In this document: in pieces, positions 9,469 through 20,799 of the stretch
How the letters are laid out: every line of letters begins with the position of its first letter
Numbering within the stretch: the first letter of the stretch is position 1
From: Zizania palustris
Lineage: Eukaryota; Streptophyta; Magnoliopsida; Poales; Poaceae
Length of the DNA stretch: 64,000 bases
Direction: 5' to 3'
Assembly: GCA_019279435.1 (NCBI GenBank)
Contig: JAAALK010000965.1
Span: 1 to 64,000 of the forward strand
Translations under genes and position numbers: made by a program
Notes under the pieces: generated by a model
The model's database searches: none
What the model saw: the letters and a program-made list of their open reading frames with translations, nothing else
Told to the model about the DNA's origin: nothing

Positions 9469-10859
9469 ATCCTCAGGTTTTCAAAAATAGCATTGCTTGG
9501 TCCGAGGTTCAACTGAGCGACCTCGACCTCATCCTGTGGTAGGGCGAACTCCGTGTGCAGCATGACGACGTTGATGTCCATAGCCTGGGTGCGTCTCACT
9601 CAAAGACGGGCGAGTAGTCATCGTCAAGCATGTCGTCATCATCGTCGTCGCTTAGACTAGGAGCCGGGTTGGTTATCTCAACCGACATGATCCTCCATAC
9701 TTGTCTCATCATTGGTCGAGGGTGGATTTCCTCAAAGATGGTGTCTCTCTCATCCTCGTCTTTGTTCTCACGTATTTCTTGTGCCCATAGGTGTTGCAGA
9801 CGCCTTTTCTATGATTTGGACATACTTGGAGGTGCCGAAGATGGCCGTGGATTGGTACTAGACGCCACTGCCTTGTTCCTGTTATTTTTGTCCGAAGGGG
9901 TACTACCCAGATCATCCTCGCATGTTTCATAATCAGGGGAGCCTTCGCTGCGGACACTGCCAATCATACCGGCCTTGTTTGGCCGATCGGACCAGGCTCT
10001 AGCGCTGGCTTCGGCTGGATTAGGGGACTTACCTCTGTCAGGCTTCGGCGAAGGGGCCTTCGGGATTGGGACTTCTTGAGACCCTATTCTGACTGTGATA
10101 GCTTCGGACTCCCTATCCTTTGCCTCTTCGCCTTAATTTCCCTTGGCTTCGTCCTATGCGAGTCGATTCGTAGGTACTACGGACAGCCTGTGGACGATGC
10201 CCCCCTCCGCTGCGTCTATTTGTTCCTGCCAGGTATAATACTCTGAAGGAAAACAAGGAATAGTTTTATGTTGCAGAGGGTGCTCTAATTGTGATACGTA
10301 CGGAGCCCATGGGGTCCCAGCCCAATTGTATGGCAGGGGCATCAGTGGCTCCAGCGGCTTCGCCAACTATGAGCCGAACCCATTACACAGAGGGGGGTTC
10401 GGCCAGGTCGACGGTATCTCGGACCATATCAGAGAGGGGTCCTGCTAGGAAAGAGGTACATTCGGCCAGTGCGGAGCTGGGTTCGGCCATTGGGGTATGA
10501 ACTCGATCTGTTGAGCTCAACCACTGGGGTCTGAGGACACTGTACGGAGGGTTCGACCACCGGGGTCTGAAGCCACCGTAGGGGTTGTTAGGCCACTATG
10601 GCCCGAAGTCCTCATGCGAAGGGTTCAACCACTATTGTCCGAAGCCACCATGCGGGGGGTTCAGCCACTGTGGTCGAAAGCTACCCTCCGACTGCTTTGG
10701 TCCTTTTAGTTGGCTTAGCCTTTTGGCGTGGGACCTGTTTCCTTAGCTTTTCTTTGGTGTTTGTTTAACAACATCTAATATGTTACCTTTGGCTTCTTCC
10801 GAGCCTTTGCCGAAGGAGATGTGCTAACATTCTGCTTCCACACTCCTACTTCAGGGTTC
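9469..10859 (-). other. Gag-protease linker of element A
   Basis: About 1.4 kb with no single open frame on minus. It holds Ser/Lys/Arg-rich broken coding sequence, for example PLPYNWAGTPWAPYVS near 10330, and the tandem repeat at 10500-10690. Plus-strand open stretches here, such as the Ser-rich one at 9630-9932, have no family resemblance and are read as shadows. Confidence 0.45.
10500..10690 (-). repeat. Degenerate tandem repeat encoding a GFGPQWLNPPYG-like unit
   Basis: On minus, about four to five units of roughly 39-45 bp encode variants of G-F-x-P-x-W-x-N-P-x-x-G. In-frame stops occur where CAG (Gln) became TAG. It lies in the linker between gag and protease of A. It looks like a low-complexity aromatic/proline spacer of Gag that grew by duplication. 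Confidence 0.55.
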
Positions 10860-11414
10860 TTAGGTACGAGTGTGTGTGCGTGATTCTCCAACAATGACCG
10901 TTTTCCCTTTAGTTGACTCGGCTTGCTCTGGCCGAATTAGCACTCTCTTTTCGTCGAGTTCGACGATGTTCACGGGAAAGTGGTCTTTGTCGAGCTTCAT
11001 CTTTGGACTGGGGTCTATCTTCAATCGTCCTTTCTCTATGGCCGATTGAACCTGTTGATGAAAAACATTGCAGTCGTTAGTATAGTGTGAATGCGAATCA
11101 TGCCACTTACAGTAGGGGTGTTTCCTTCGCTCGTCGGCAGACGGAATGACTTGGCCTATAGGCAACCTGAGAAGCTGGTTCTCCAAGAGGAAATCAAATA
11201 TTTTATCACACTTAGTTATATCAAACGAGTATTTGACCTCACTGAGCCAATTCTTAATGGGAGATGGTCGTAACTTAGAGCAAGTAATAGGCTTGCTTTT
11301 AGCGTTCCAAACCCATTTGGCCACATACTTGTCGGTTGAATCTTCTTCCTCTTCTGATTCTTCCTCGTCGGAGTGTTCCATGACGTGGACCTCAGCCGTA
11401 GGATTGTTAAACAT
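10860..11414 (-). pseudogene. Gag C-terminal part of element A with zinc-finger-like motif
   Basis: 184 codons open. An acidic stretch (EESEEEEDST) is followed by VWNAKSKPI and the CKWHDSHSHYTNDCNVF motif typical of Gag-protease junctions in this gypsy group. The motif has the pattern C-x2-H-x8-C with extra His residues. The frame differs from the Gag core at 11476-11757, so a frameshift separates them. Its likely role is nucleic-acid binding by the nucleocapsid part. Confidence 0.72.
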
Positions 11415-11475
11415 CTTAATAAACTTTTTATCCTTGGCTCAGCCTTCCTGGACCAAAGCCTGTTGTAAGACTTGG

Positions 11476-11757
11476 CTAACTTCTAAAAAAGTGCTGGTTG
11501 TCTAGTGTCTTTTTAATTTCAGAACACAACCCGCTAAAACCTAGATCCACCAAATCCCTTTCCGAAATATTAAGACTAAAACATCGATTTCTGGTATCTC
11601 GAAAGCGCTTGATATACTCAGAGATGCTCTTGCTAGATTTCTGTCTAACCGATGTCAAGTGTGAAAGCCTAAGTTCTGTTTCACCCGTGTAGAAGTAGTC
11701 ATGAAATTTTTGTTGTAATTCAGCCCACGTTTGGATAGAGTTCGGTGGGAGCACCAA
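11476..11757 (-). pseudogene. Gag core (Retrotrans_gag type) of element A
   Basis: 93 codons open. TWAELQQKFHDYF, SISEYIKRFRDTRNRCFSL and ERDLVDLGFSGLCSEIKK match the capsid-type Retrotrans_gag domain of gypsy elements. It continues toward 11960 in broken frames and is then cut by E1; the N-terminal part is at 23276-23620. Structural role: assembly of the virus-like particle. Confidence 0.8.
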
Positions 11758-11961
11758 AAACCAAGTGAAAGCGGTGCTGGATAGTGAGAGAGAAAATAGT
11801 CTAAGTTTTAAAGCGTCCGACCCACTAGCTTCTCCACGGTGTGCTAAAAACTGACTGACATGCTCTTGTGTGGTTTTGTTACCCTCACCATCGAACTTGA
11901 TTAATTCAGGGACTCTATAGCCGCGAGGGTAAGGTATCGTGTCGAAATGATCGGGGTATGA

Positions 11962-11966
11962 CTTCT
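11962..11966. repeat. TSD of E1, left copy (CTTCT)
   Basis: Identical to 22778-22782; directly abuts the TGTTGG start of the left LTR. Confidence 0.9.
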
Positions 11967-13944
11967 TGTTGGACCGGAAACGGCGACCAGAGGGGGGGTG
12001 AATGGGAGCTTTTAAAATTTCTGGCTAAAAACTTAGCCTACGGTTCGGTTCTGTCTTCTGCGGAACAGGCTTCGAACACAACCTTCGAAGGTCTGGTTCG
12101 GAGGTACTTCGACACCTTCGAACACAGGCTTCGGAGGAGCAAAAGTTCGAAGCCAAGAAGACTTCGCTCCACTAACAACCCCCGAAAATCTACTCTGCTA
12201 AGTCAGTGCAGGCTCCGCACACGAGGTGCTTCGAGCAGGCTTCGCACTTCACCCTTCGCAAGAGTGGACAGCCCTCTGAGGACTTCGACCAAGTACTTGG
12301 CGACAGCAACGGGTGCTGGGCTTCGTACCCGAAGGTCTACACGCACACGCAAATGGACTATGCTAAGGACTTCGACACAAGAAGCACTACGGGAACAGAA
12401 CAGGGCTTCGCTAGTAAGCAGCGAGGTCTTGCCTCGTGTTACACAGAGCGACAGCACACTGTAAAACACACTTCGCGATAAAAACACCCTTCGCCAAAAC
12501 AAGCTTCGGTGCACAAGACTAGCGAGGTATGCAATACGAGCTCAAGCAAAAGCACACAGAAGCAGGGCTTCGCCGCTTGAACAAGGAACACAAAATAAAT
12601 TGAACTCAGAATGAATACAGTGAGGTCTGTCTACAGGAGCTCAACAGTAAATGCTCAAAGTGTTAAATGTTACCTACCGAGCCCCCATATTTATAGCCCA
12701 CGGCTTCATCCTAAGGAAGTGACTACTTTACCCCTAGGGTTTACAACAGATTTGTCTCTACATAACTAAGGGGTACAAAAGGTAGTCCACCTTTATTTTG
12801 GAGGCTTCTCTGTCAGCTGCAGAGGGGACAGTGTCAGCCTTTTTCAGAACAGACAGTGTCAGCCTTTACAGAGTTGACTTCTGGAACCTCCCTTCGCACC
12901 CGAAGGTGCGGTAGCTTCGGCGAGAAGCCTGCAGCCTGAAGGCCTTCGCTCCGCCGAAGAATTCCTTCGATACAGTGACGGTTTTAAGCCGAAGCCGTCA
13001 AAGCCCTTGGGCCTTCGCACCACCACCTCCGGAGTGGATCACCACGGCTTCGCAGCTACTCCGAGCTCGAACACCGTCCGTCCGTGTACCGAAGCCATGC
13101 ATGGCCGAAGCACCTCAAGTCATCCTCACTCCGAAGCCTCACCTTCGGAGTACCACCCTTCGAAGTCCCTCCTTCGTCCAAGGCCTCCGCATGAAGCATT
13201 CCATGAGCACTCCGTCGCAGTGCCTCTTCCCGAGCACACTCCTCGACGAGCCTCACCCGGACCATGCCTTCGATGCGCCTCGACTTCTGAGACCTTCGTC
13301 GGGTAACCTTCGAGTGTCTCCCTCCGGAGCACACTTCGAACACCTTGCCTCCGCAGAGGACTTGGTCCACCAACTCCGAAGTCACTCCATTCGGAGTACC
13401 TTCGAAGTGCCTCACTTCCGAGGACTTTGTCTCGGAGTACCTTCAGCCGGAGCCACGCTCCGCACTCTCTGCCTTCACCTGGCACGCCTCGACCCGAGGA
13501 CCGACCCGGACCACCTTCGCAGCCACCGTGACGGAGCTCCCCGCTCCCCTGGCATCAAGCCACCCGCTTGACCCAGGTTCACCTGGCTCGAACCCTGTCC
13601 GTCGCCTCCGAAGTCCCTGCGCACCACCGACAAACAGACAAGTGTATCCAGTACTCCGGAGACCTCTCCGGGTTATCAACCTCCGGTACACACTCCGGTG
13701 TACCGCCCAAAGTACCGAAGCCTTCGGTACGAACCCAGTCATCGTGTACTGTCGGACCCCTCCGACAGGCACACTCCGCTGCACAGCTGCAGCAAGCAAA
13801 CACCGAACACACTCCGGTGACACACCTCCGAACACCCTTCGGAGGTACCACCTCCGAAGCCCCTTCGGAGGTACCCTTCGAACAGAGGGTAAATAATCCT
13901 GTCAATCACTCATCACATACACCGAAACCACCCTTGGTTTCTCA
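11967..13944 (-). repeat. Left LTR of E1 (3' LTR)
   Basis: 1978 bp, TGTTGG...TTCTCA. The minus-strand TATA box (CTATAAATAT) is at 12686-12697. Dense palindromic or near-palindromic motifs of the CTTCGAAG, CTCCGAAG and CCGGAG type fill 12060-12500 and 12890-13880, giving a CpG-rich LTR. Open frames inside it on both strands (such as 13443-13835) are by-products of this composition. Confidence 0.93.
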
Positions 13945-14280
13945 ATCTCCCCCTTGATGAGTGCATTGACAACCAAATCCAAGTCCAAGAAAATTTTAAA
14001 AATTTCAGCACACAAGTGACCATAAAACTCAAAAAGAGCCAAAGCATGTCACTTGATAAAAGAAATTTTCTCCCCCTTTCTCAAAAGAGTAAAAGCCCTT
14101 TGGCAAATCTCCCCTTGATAAGAACTCCCCCTGAGTTGAGCAAATTTTTCTCCCCCTTTATGTCAAAAATCTCTCCCCCTTTAGAAATAATGCCTTCTTG
14201 CAGCAGAGAACATAGCAAAATCTCTCCCCCTTTGGCAATGCAAGCATCAAGGAGCATTCAAAAGATGCAAAGCTGCGAAA
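13945..14280 (-). promoter_or_regulatory. Multiple polypurine tracts of E1
   Basis: Read on minus, the segment next to the 3' LTR contains repeated GGGGGAG tracts (CTCCCCC on plus at about 13947, 14072, 14125, 14151, 14173 and 14224). The one at 13945-13954 abuts the LTR and is the likely plus-strand primer. Multiple tracts at this place are a recognised Sirevirus feature. Confidence 0.8.
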
Positions 14281-15104
14281 TGAATAGAATTGCAAAGACA
14301 TATAATGCAAAAATATGCCAAAATTAACACAAATGATCATGTGCTCAGCTCAATTTAACAATCTGTGAAACAAGATGATGGCATGTGATTTTGTCATTTT
14401 GAAGTAAAAGCATCACCACTTAATCACAGCAGCTAGACATGCGAAGGCAAGGACTGCGCAAAGCTAACAAATTCTACCCTAGACAGACAATTCTTGTTCA
14501 AAAGGAGCTTTGAAAGCAAACTTGATGAGCCATTAAATTTGTTGTTCTTTTCTTAATGCCAGGGGTTATTTGTTTGTCCACCTTATACTTTCCAATCAGG
14601 CCAAGCCTAGGCAAGAAAGCCATCAGAAGCTTAAGGCGGTGATTTTGGCATACACTACACTATCCCAGTTCAGACCAATGTGCAATGGTAAGCGGTCTAG
14701 AATAGAGTAGTGCGACAAACAAACCCTCCTGGATCTTTTCATTGAAACCAGGCAAATCATGGATTTTTGATTTTGATTCAGATGAATGAAATATTTTGAT
14801 GAATATCCATGAATAAAGAACACAATTTTGCAAATTTTAGCATCCAAGGAACAGTTTCTTGCTGTCAAGTAGATAAAAGATAGCTAAAGGCAGTCCAGCC
14901 TAAACAAGCTAGATACAAGATTGTGCGGTGAGCAAGTTTCGATTTTAGAAAATAAAACATCATGCACAATCAATGTTCAGACATATTTCACAGAGCTGAG
15001 CTGTCATGATTTCTTTGAATTAAAAGCAGGCATATAATAGCAAAATATGTAAATGCAATTTCACCCATAAAGAGCATATGCAAGACAATTAAAATCAGCT
15101 CCCC
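14281..15104 (-). other. Non-coding region between RNase H and 3' LTR of E1
   Basis: About 0.8 kb, AT-rich, with no plausible coding frame on minus. Short open stretches lack any family resemblance. In env-carrying relatives, the third gene sits here, as in E2; E1 has none. Confidence 0.6.
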
Positions 15105-16631
15105 TCACAAAATGCCATAGGGATGACAAATACCAAGTTCCCCACGCAAGTAAGCAAATCGAGAAGCATCGAGGGGTTTTGTAAAAATATCGGCAAGCTG
15201 GTGTTGGGTATCAACATATTGAAGTTCAATATCACCCTTCTCATTGTGATCTCTGAGAAAATGATACCGTACATCAATGTGTTTGGTTCTGGAGTGCTGA
15301 ACCGGGTTGTTTGCAATACAAATAGCACTAGTGTTATCACAGAAAAGTGGAACATTCTTATAATCTAACCCGAAATCCCGCAAAGTGGAAACCATCCACA
15401 AAATCTGAGAGCAACAGCTAGCTGCAGCAACATATTCGGCCTCAGCCGTTGATTGTGCAACACTAGACTGTTTGCGGGAAGACCAGCAAACCAGAGACGT
15501 ACCCAGAAAATGACAAGTACCAGAGGTACTCTTCCTATCAATTCTACACCCAGCAAAATCCGCATCGGAATAACCTCTAAGACATAAAGATGAAGACGAT
15601 GAATACCATATGCCAAATTCAAGGGTGTGTTTGAGATACCTTAAGATGCGCTTAACCGCTTGGCGGTGCGAAGCTCGTGGTGAAGCCTGAAAACGAGCGC
15701 ACAGACACACAGCGAAGTGTATGTCCGGCCTCGTGGCAGTCAAGTAGAGGAGGGAGCCGATCATGCTCCGGAACTCCTTCTGATCTACGGCTTCTCCATC
15801 TTCGTCAGGGTCCAATGCTACAGATGTAGCCATAGGAGTGGCGAGAGGCTTCGCATCGGACATGTTGAACTTCTTGAGCAGGTCCTTGGTGTACTTTGTC
15901 TGGTGGACAAAAGTACCTTGTTTGCTTTGCTTGATTTGCAAACCAAGGAAGAAGGTGAGTTCACCCATCATTGACATTTCAAACTCCCTGCTCATGGTAT
16001 CTGCAAACTCGGCAACTAAAGCATGAGAAGAGCCACCAAAGATGATATCATCCACATAAATCTGCACTAGGAGGAAATCTTTGCCATGCTTGAGAGTAAA
16101 CAAAGTTTTATCAACAGAGCCCATCACATACCCTCGCTCAAGCAGAAAAGACTTAAGTCTATCATACCACGCCCGAGGGGCCTGCTTGAGTCCATAAAGA
16201 GCCTTATGAAGTTTAAGGACTTTATGTGGGTACTTGGGGTTTTCAAAACCAGGGGGTTGTTTTACATAAACATCTTCACCTATGAAGCCATTAAGAAAAG
16301 CACTTTTGACATCCATTTGATAGAGTTTGAATCCCCGGGATGTCGCAAAGGCAAGCAAAATCCTAATGGCCTCAAGGCGAGCAACAGGTGCAAAAGTTTC
16401 AGTAAAATCAATCCCTTCTAGTTGAGAAAAGCCCTGAGCTACAAGTCTAGCCTTATTTCTAACAATTGTTCCATCCTCCCCTTGTTTATTTTTGAAAATC
16501 CATTTTGTTCCAATGAAATGAACATTAGGTGGAGGATCAACTAAAGTCCAGACTTGGTTTCTCTCAAAATTTTCAAGCTCTTCATGCATGGCATTGATCC
16601 AACTAGAATCAGAGAAGTGCATGACTAACAT
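15105..16631 (-). pseudogene. Reverse transcriptase and RNase H of E1
   Basis: 508-codon open frame. The RT begins with SSWINAMHEELENFERN and VWTLVDPPPN, then IGTKWIFKNKQ, KARLVAQGF, the palm Asp in YQMDVKSAFLNG, and the active site QIYVDDIIFGG near residues 185-200. The RNase H follows with GYSDADFAGC, KSTSGTCHFLG, STAEAEYVA, FCDNTSAI and HQLADIFTKPLD. All catalytic residues are visible. In the family it copies the RNA into cDNA. It is joined to the integrase frame only through a frameshift near 16615-16625, so expression as part of a polyprotein would fail. Confidence 0.92.
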
Positions 16632-18258
16632 CTAAAGGCTCGAAAGAAGCAACAAAAGCAGCATTAGTAAAATGGGCATGAGAACGAGTTACCCTTTGAT
16701 CAAGCTCACCAATGATCTGCTCGGGAGGGTGCATCCTTTGGACATGATGTGGAGCCTCACGGCGGGATGCAGTCTCCCCCTCAACTTGTGCGTTGGAGTG
16801 GTCCAAGATGACCGATGTTGAGGTAGTCGCTTCGGGACCTCGTGCCGAAGTAGTTGAAGCGGGGTCAGCTTCGGGGGTTGATGTCGAGGGTAGTAGGGGT
16901 TCATCCTCGAATTCTCCGGGATCTTCGTCTTCGAATAAGGTCTGTTCCATGTCGTGTTCATTAGCCTGTTCAAAAGCAGAACTAACAGAGGGGGTTGATT
17001 CATCAAAAGTCACATCACATGACTCGATGACAGTGTTAGTTTCCAAGTTATAAACACGATAAGAATGACCATGAGTTGTATAACCCAAAAAGATCCCGTC
17101 AGAAGATCGCGACTCAAATTTATCCAAGCTACCACGTTTTAGGATAAAGCAGCGACAGCCAAAAACTCGAAGATGAGTAACCTTGGGCTGTCTCCCAAAA
17201 CGCAGCTCATAAGATGTCAAATTTAAAATTGAGCGCAAGAAAATTCGGTTTGAGATGTAACAAGCAGTGTTCATGGCCTCAGCCCAGAATTTTCTAGGAG
17301 TCCTATGCTCATCAAGCATCGTCCTAGCCATCTCAACCAAAGTGCGGTTTTTCCTCTCAACAACACCGTTCTGTTGAGGAACCCGCGGAGCAGAGAATTG
17401 ATGTTCTATGCCATGCTCCATGCAAAAATCAACAAAGAGACTATTTTTGAACTCGGTGCCATTATCGCTTCGAATGAATTTTAATGCACCTGGGAGTTCA
17501 GTGAAAAGTCTCAAAGCCAAGCTCCGAAAGTGTGAAAACACTTCATCCTTGCTGGCAAGAAAGAAGACCCAAGAGTAGCGAGAGAAATCGTCGACAATAA
17601 CAAGTACATACCACTTGCCGCCTAAAGAACTAACCCGAGAAGGACCTACAGTGTCCATATGGAGAAGTTCTCCGGGCTGTTCAGTCATCACTGTGGTGAC
17701 TGGCGAATGCGAAGCAGCAATCATTTTTCCATGTCGACACGGAGCGCAAACTAAATTCTTCTCAAACTTGAGCTTGGGCAATCCTCGGATCAGACCTAGG
17801 GCGCTCAGACGAGCGAGCAACTCAAAGCTCATATGCCCTAGTCTCCTATGCCACTTCCAAAGCTCAGAAGTCGAATGAGCAACAAGACAATGAGAAGAAC
17901 CAGATGACTCTGAAAAATCAGCTCCAAAAACTCTCCCAACCCTGAAGATCTTACACACCACAACGCCATCAGAATTGAGCACTTGCGAAGTATCGCGATG
18001 AAATCGCACTTCGAAGCCCTCATCAAGCAACTGAGATACAGACAGCAAATTGTATCCCAGGTTTTCAACCAAAGCAACATCTTTGAGAGTGAAGTTCGTG
18101 TTAATCCTTACCACACCTTTACCTTTCACTCTACTCCTTCGATTGTTTCCGAAGGTGATATGTTCCCTTCGCTTGGTTGTTGTGAGGCTGGAGAACCAAT
18201 TTACATCTCCGGTCATGTGGCGCGAACAACCGGAGTCCATGATCCACGTGCCCTCCAA
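16609..18258 (-). pseudogene. Protease and integrase of E1
   Basis: About 549 codons open. The protease active site is WIMDSGCSRHMTGD at the beginning (DSG triad). The integrase has the HHCC finger (HRRLGHMSFELL ... CAPCRHGK), the DDE core (LHMDTVGPS, FIRSDNGTEFKN, PQQNGVVERKNRT) and the copia-specific tail FGCRCFILKRG ... DGIFLGY. A Ser/Thr/Glu-rich spacer leads to the RT. It ends by frameshift at 16609. A TAG at about 18274-18276 separates it in the same frame from the Gag C-terminus; this may be decay or a readthrough site. Confidence 0.9.
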
Positions 18259-18273
18259 GCCTCGACCTGTCGC

Positions 18274-19413
18274 CTACACATGATGAGAATGCCTCGATCG
18301 CTCAGTGCTGGGGTGAGTGAAATAATGACGAGGCATCCAGCACTGAGTGACACGAGTAGTAGGCGCAGTAAAAGCAGACGGTCTACGCACATAATAATCA
18401 GAATGATGCAAAGTGCGAGGTCTACCTACATGCTGTGAAAGAACAACATGTCGAGGTCTCCTACTCTGACGAGGTACAAATCCGCTAACCCGAGGTCTAC
18501 CACCATATGGAACATGGTGAACACCTCGAGGAGCAAAACCTCTCCGAGAAGCACGAGGAGCCTCGAAAACAGGACGAGAGTAAAACTCAGACTCATGCAT
18601 ACCTAAAGATGGGTAATGCATGTCCTGATAGCTCATCGCCTGAGCACGTCGCTCATCCTTGATGCGACGGAAACAGAAACCAATCAAATGACCCGCCCGC
18701 TGACAATAAGAACAATGAAACACTCTCCTGGGGGCATTCTCATGGGTCATAGGAGCAACTCTCACAGGCTCCTTGGGTTTCTTTTGAGTGGCTTTCTTGG
18801 GAGGATTTATCTTGATAGGAGGTGTGGTTTTCTTTGGTGGATGGGTAGGCTTTTTGGCTGATGGGGTGTCCAACAGAGCTCTCTCTTTCTCTAGGGTGGT
18901 GGGAGAGGTAAAAACAGTTTTGGTCTTACTGTCTGAAGCTATCCTCTCAAAACCCAAACCTAGAGCTACCCCGGCTCTGTCAGCACACAACTTGGTCTTG
19001 GCCAAGAGCAAATCCATCCTACCCTTCCCTTCAGTGCATTTATTCACCACAGAAAGAAGGTATTCATTTTCAGACATTAGGTTCTCAGCTCGCTCTCTAG
19101 CAGTGCCTAGCTGGTCCTTAAGGGTGATGCAAGTGTCACAAACAGGTTGCACATCCTTAGAACTACCGGCCCTCTCCAATCTAGCCTCTAAATCATGAAC
19201 ATGCTTATCACGTAAATTAATGCTATCGCGTAATAAAGAGCAGTTCATGCAATCAATAATTTCATGAGGTCTAGAATCCACCTCCAAAAGCTGCTTCTGT
19301 GCAGTCTCAAGCTCAGAAAGAGTTTGAGCATGTACAGAACGCAACTGAGCAAGCTCACTCATGACAACAGAACATGATTCACATTCAGCATCATCAAACT
19401 TAGACTTAAGCAT
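18274..19413 (-). pseudogene. Gag C-terminal region of E1 with coiled coil and second zinc knuckle
   Basis: About 379 codons. A long coiled-coil-like helix (LAQLRSVHAQTLSELETAQKQ and beyond) with Cys pairs is followed by a Lys/Pro-rich stretch (KKTTPPIKINPPKK). Then comes a second CX2CX4HX4C knuckle (CSYCQRAGHLIGFC), and an Arg-rich tail ending SRHSHHV. It continues Gag after a one-base frameshift near 19455. The long Gag with two separated knuckles matches large Sirevirus-type Gag proteins. Confidence 0.85.
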
Positions 19414-19436
19414 GGCATATTCAGTAGATACATTTT

Positions 19437-20735
19437 CTAGCCTAAGTCTAAGGTCTTTCTTTCTCTAGCGGCTTGCACAAGTAATCTATCCTGACCTAGC
19501 ACTACTTCATTCAGCTCATCCAATTTAATTAGAAGCTGGTCAGATGATAGGTTTACCTCAGATGAGTCAAGCTCATCGCCGCTGTGATCGCTGTCGGCCA
19601 TGAAGCAAAGGCCGGTGAAGTCACGTCCCTTCTTGTCCTTCTTGTCCTCTTTTCTTGGGGACTCCTCCTCCTCAGAGCTCGACTCCTCAGTTGAGGATGT
19701 GTCGATGTCGCTGAGAGCAGCAACAAAAGCTCTGGAAGCGGCCTTGGCTACTTTCTTAGCCATCTTGCCGCGCTTGCCCTTCACAAAGGGTTTCCTCTCC
19801 TTCTTGTGGTATTTAGGGCGGTCACTCTCATCTCTCTTTTTGACCTTGGGGCAATTGGCCTTTATGTGAGAGGTGTCGCCACATTCATAGCAGCCACTAA
19901 AACCACTTCTCCTCTGATCCCGTCTCTCATGATGAAAGCGGGTGAACCTCCGGGCAATGAGAGCAAGCTCGTCATCAGCTAGAGTATCCACCTGCTCCTT
20001 TGTGACGGAGACCAGGGAGGACAAAGCAAAACCATCTGCTAGAACACAAGTGCCTGATGTGCTTGGTTCTGCAGTGGTGCCACGGCTAGTGCTAGAAACC
20101 AATGCCAATGGCTGTGGCAAAGTGCTTCTGTGCACTGCAAGAGATGCCTTGGCAATCTCTGTGGACTTTAGCTTGCTAAAGAGTTCATCACAGGTTAGAG
20201 TGTCATAGCCTGTGGACTCCTCAATGCTGGATATCTTTACCTCCCATATGCTACGGTCAAGAGCATAGAGAAGCTTGATAGCCCTATCATGATCACTGTA
20301 AGCAAGCGTCCCGTTGGATCGCAAGTTACTCACTATCGCGTCAAAGCGAGAAAACATGGCATCTACAGATTCACCAGGTGCCTGCACAAACAGCTGATAC
20401 TGTTGATTGTAGGTGCTTTGGCGCCTGGCCTTAATCTGAGCAGAGCCCTCATGAAAGACAGTGAGTGTTGTCCAAATTTCCCTAGCAGTCCTAAGGTGCT
20501 GCACCCTATCAAACTCACTCCGACTCAAACCAATGAACAGTATGTTTCTTGCCTTCGAGTTGGCAATATACTGATCTTTTTCAGTTTGAGTGGTGCGGGT
20601 ATCAGGGATGGAGTATTGTGAGTCCACAATCTCCCAAATTGCATTTCCTTGGCTTAACAAGTAAGCCTCCATGCGCACCTTCCAGTATGCAAAATCTGTC
20701 CCATCGAACAGAGGAATTTTACTGCCTCTATCCAT
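19437..20735 (-). pseudogene. Gag N-terminal and capsid region of E1
   Basis: 432 codons from the first ATG after the primer site. LFDGTDFAYWKVRMEAYL is the usual copia Gag start. The UBN2-like capsid region follows (NILFIGLSRSEFDRVQHL, AREIWTTLTVFHEGS, MFSRFDAIVSNLR), then the knuckle CYECGDTSHIKANC and a Lys-rich and acidic Ser-rich stretch. The start at 20735 is favoured because it is the first in-frame Met and fits the family N-terminus. It terminates early by frameshift at 19437. Confidence 0.92.
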
Positions 20736-20785
20736 GTCGCCAACAGATCACAAAACCGGTTAAGGTCAACTGGTGATCTTAACCT

Positions 20786-20797
20786 GCTCTGATACCA
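20786..20797 (-). promoter_or_regulatory. Primer-binding site of E1
   Basis: TGGTATCAGAGC on minus, two bases inside the 5' LTR end. It is complementary to the 3' end of initiator-Met tRNA and starts minus-strand cDNA synthesis. Confidence 0.9.
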
Positions 20798-20799
20798 AT

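Noticed and set aside
9630..9932. Plus-strand Ser-rich open frame in A
   Set aside because: Low-complexity reading of the reverse strand of the gag-protease linker; no motifs.
13443..13835. Long open stretches on both strands of the E1 LTR (also at 22276-22668 and others)
   Set aside because: They lie fully inside the LTR, exist in several overlapping frames, and reflect the GC-rich palindromic repeats. No family resemblance.
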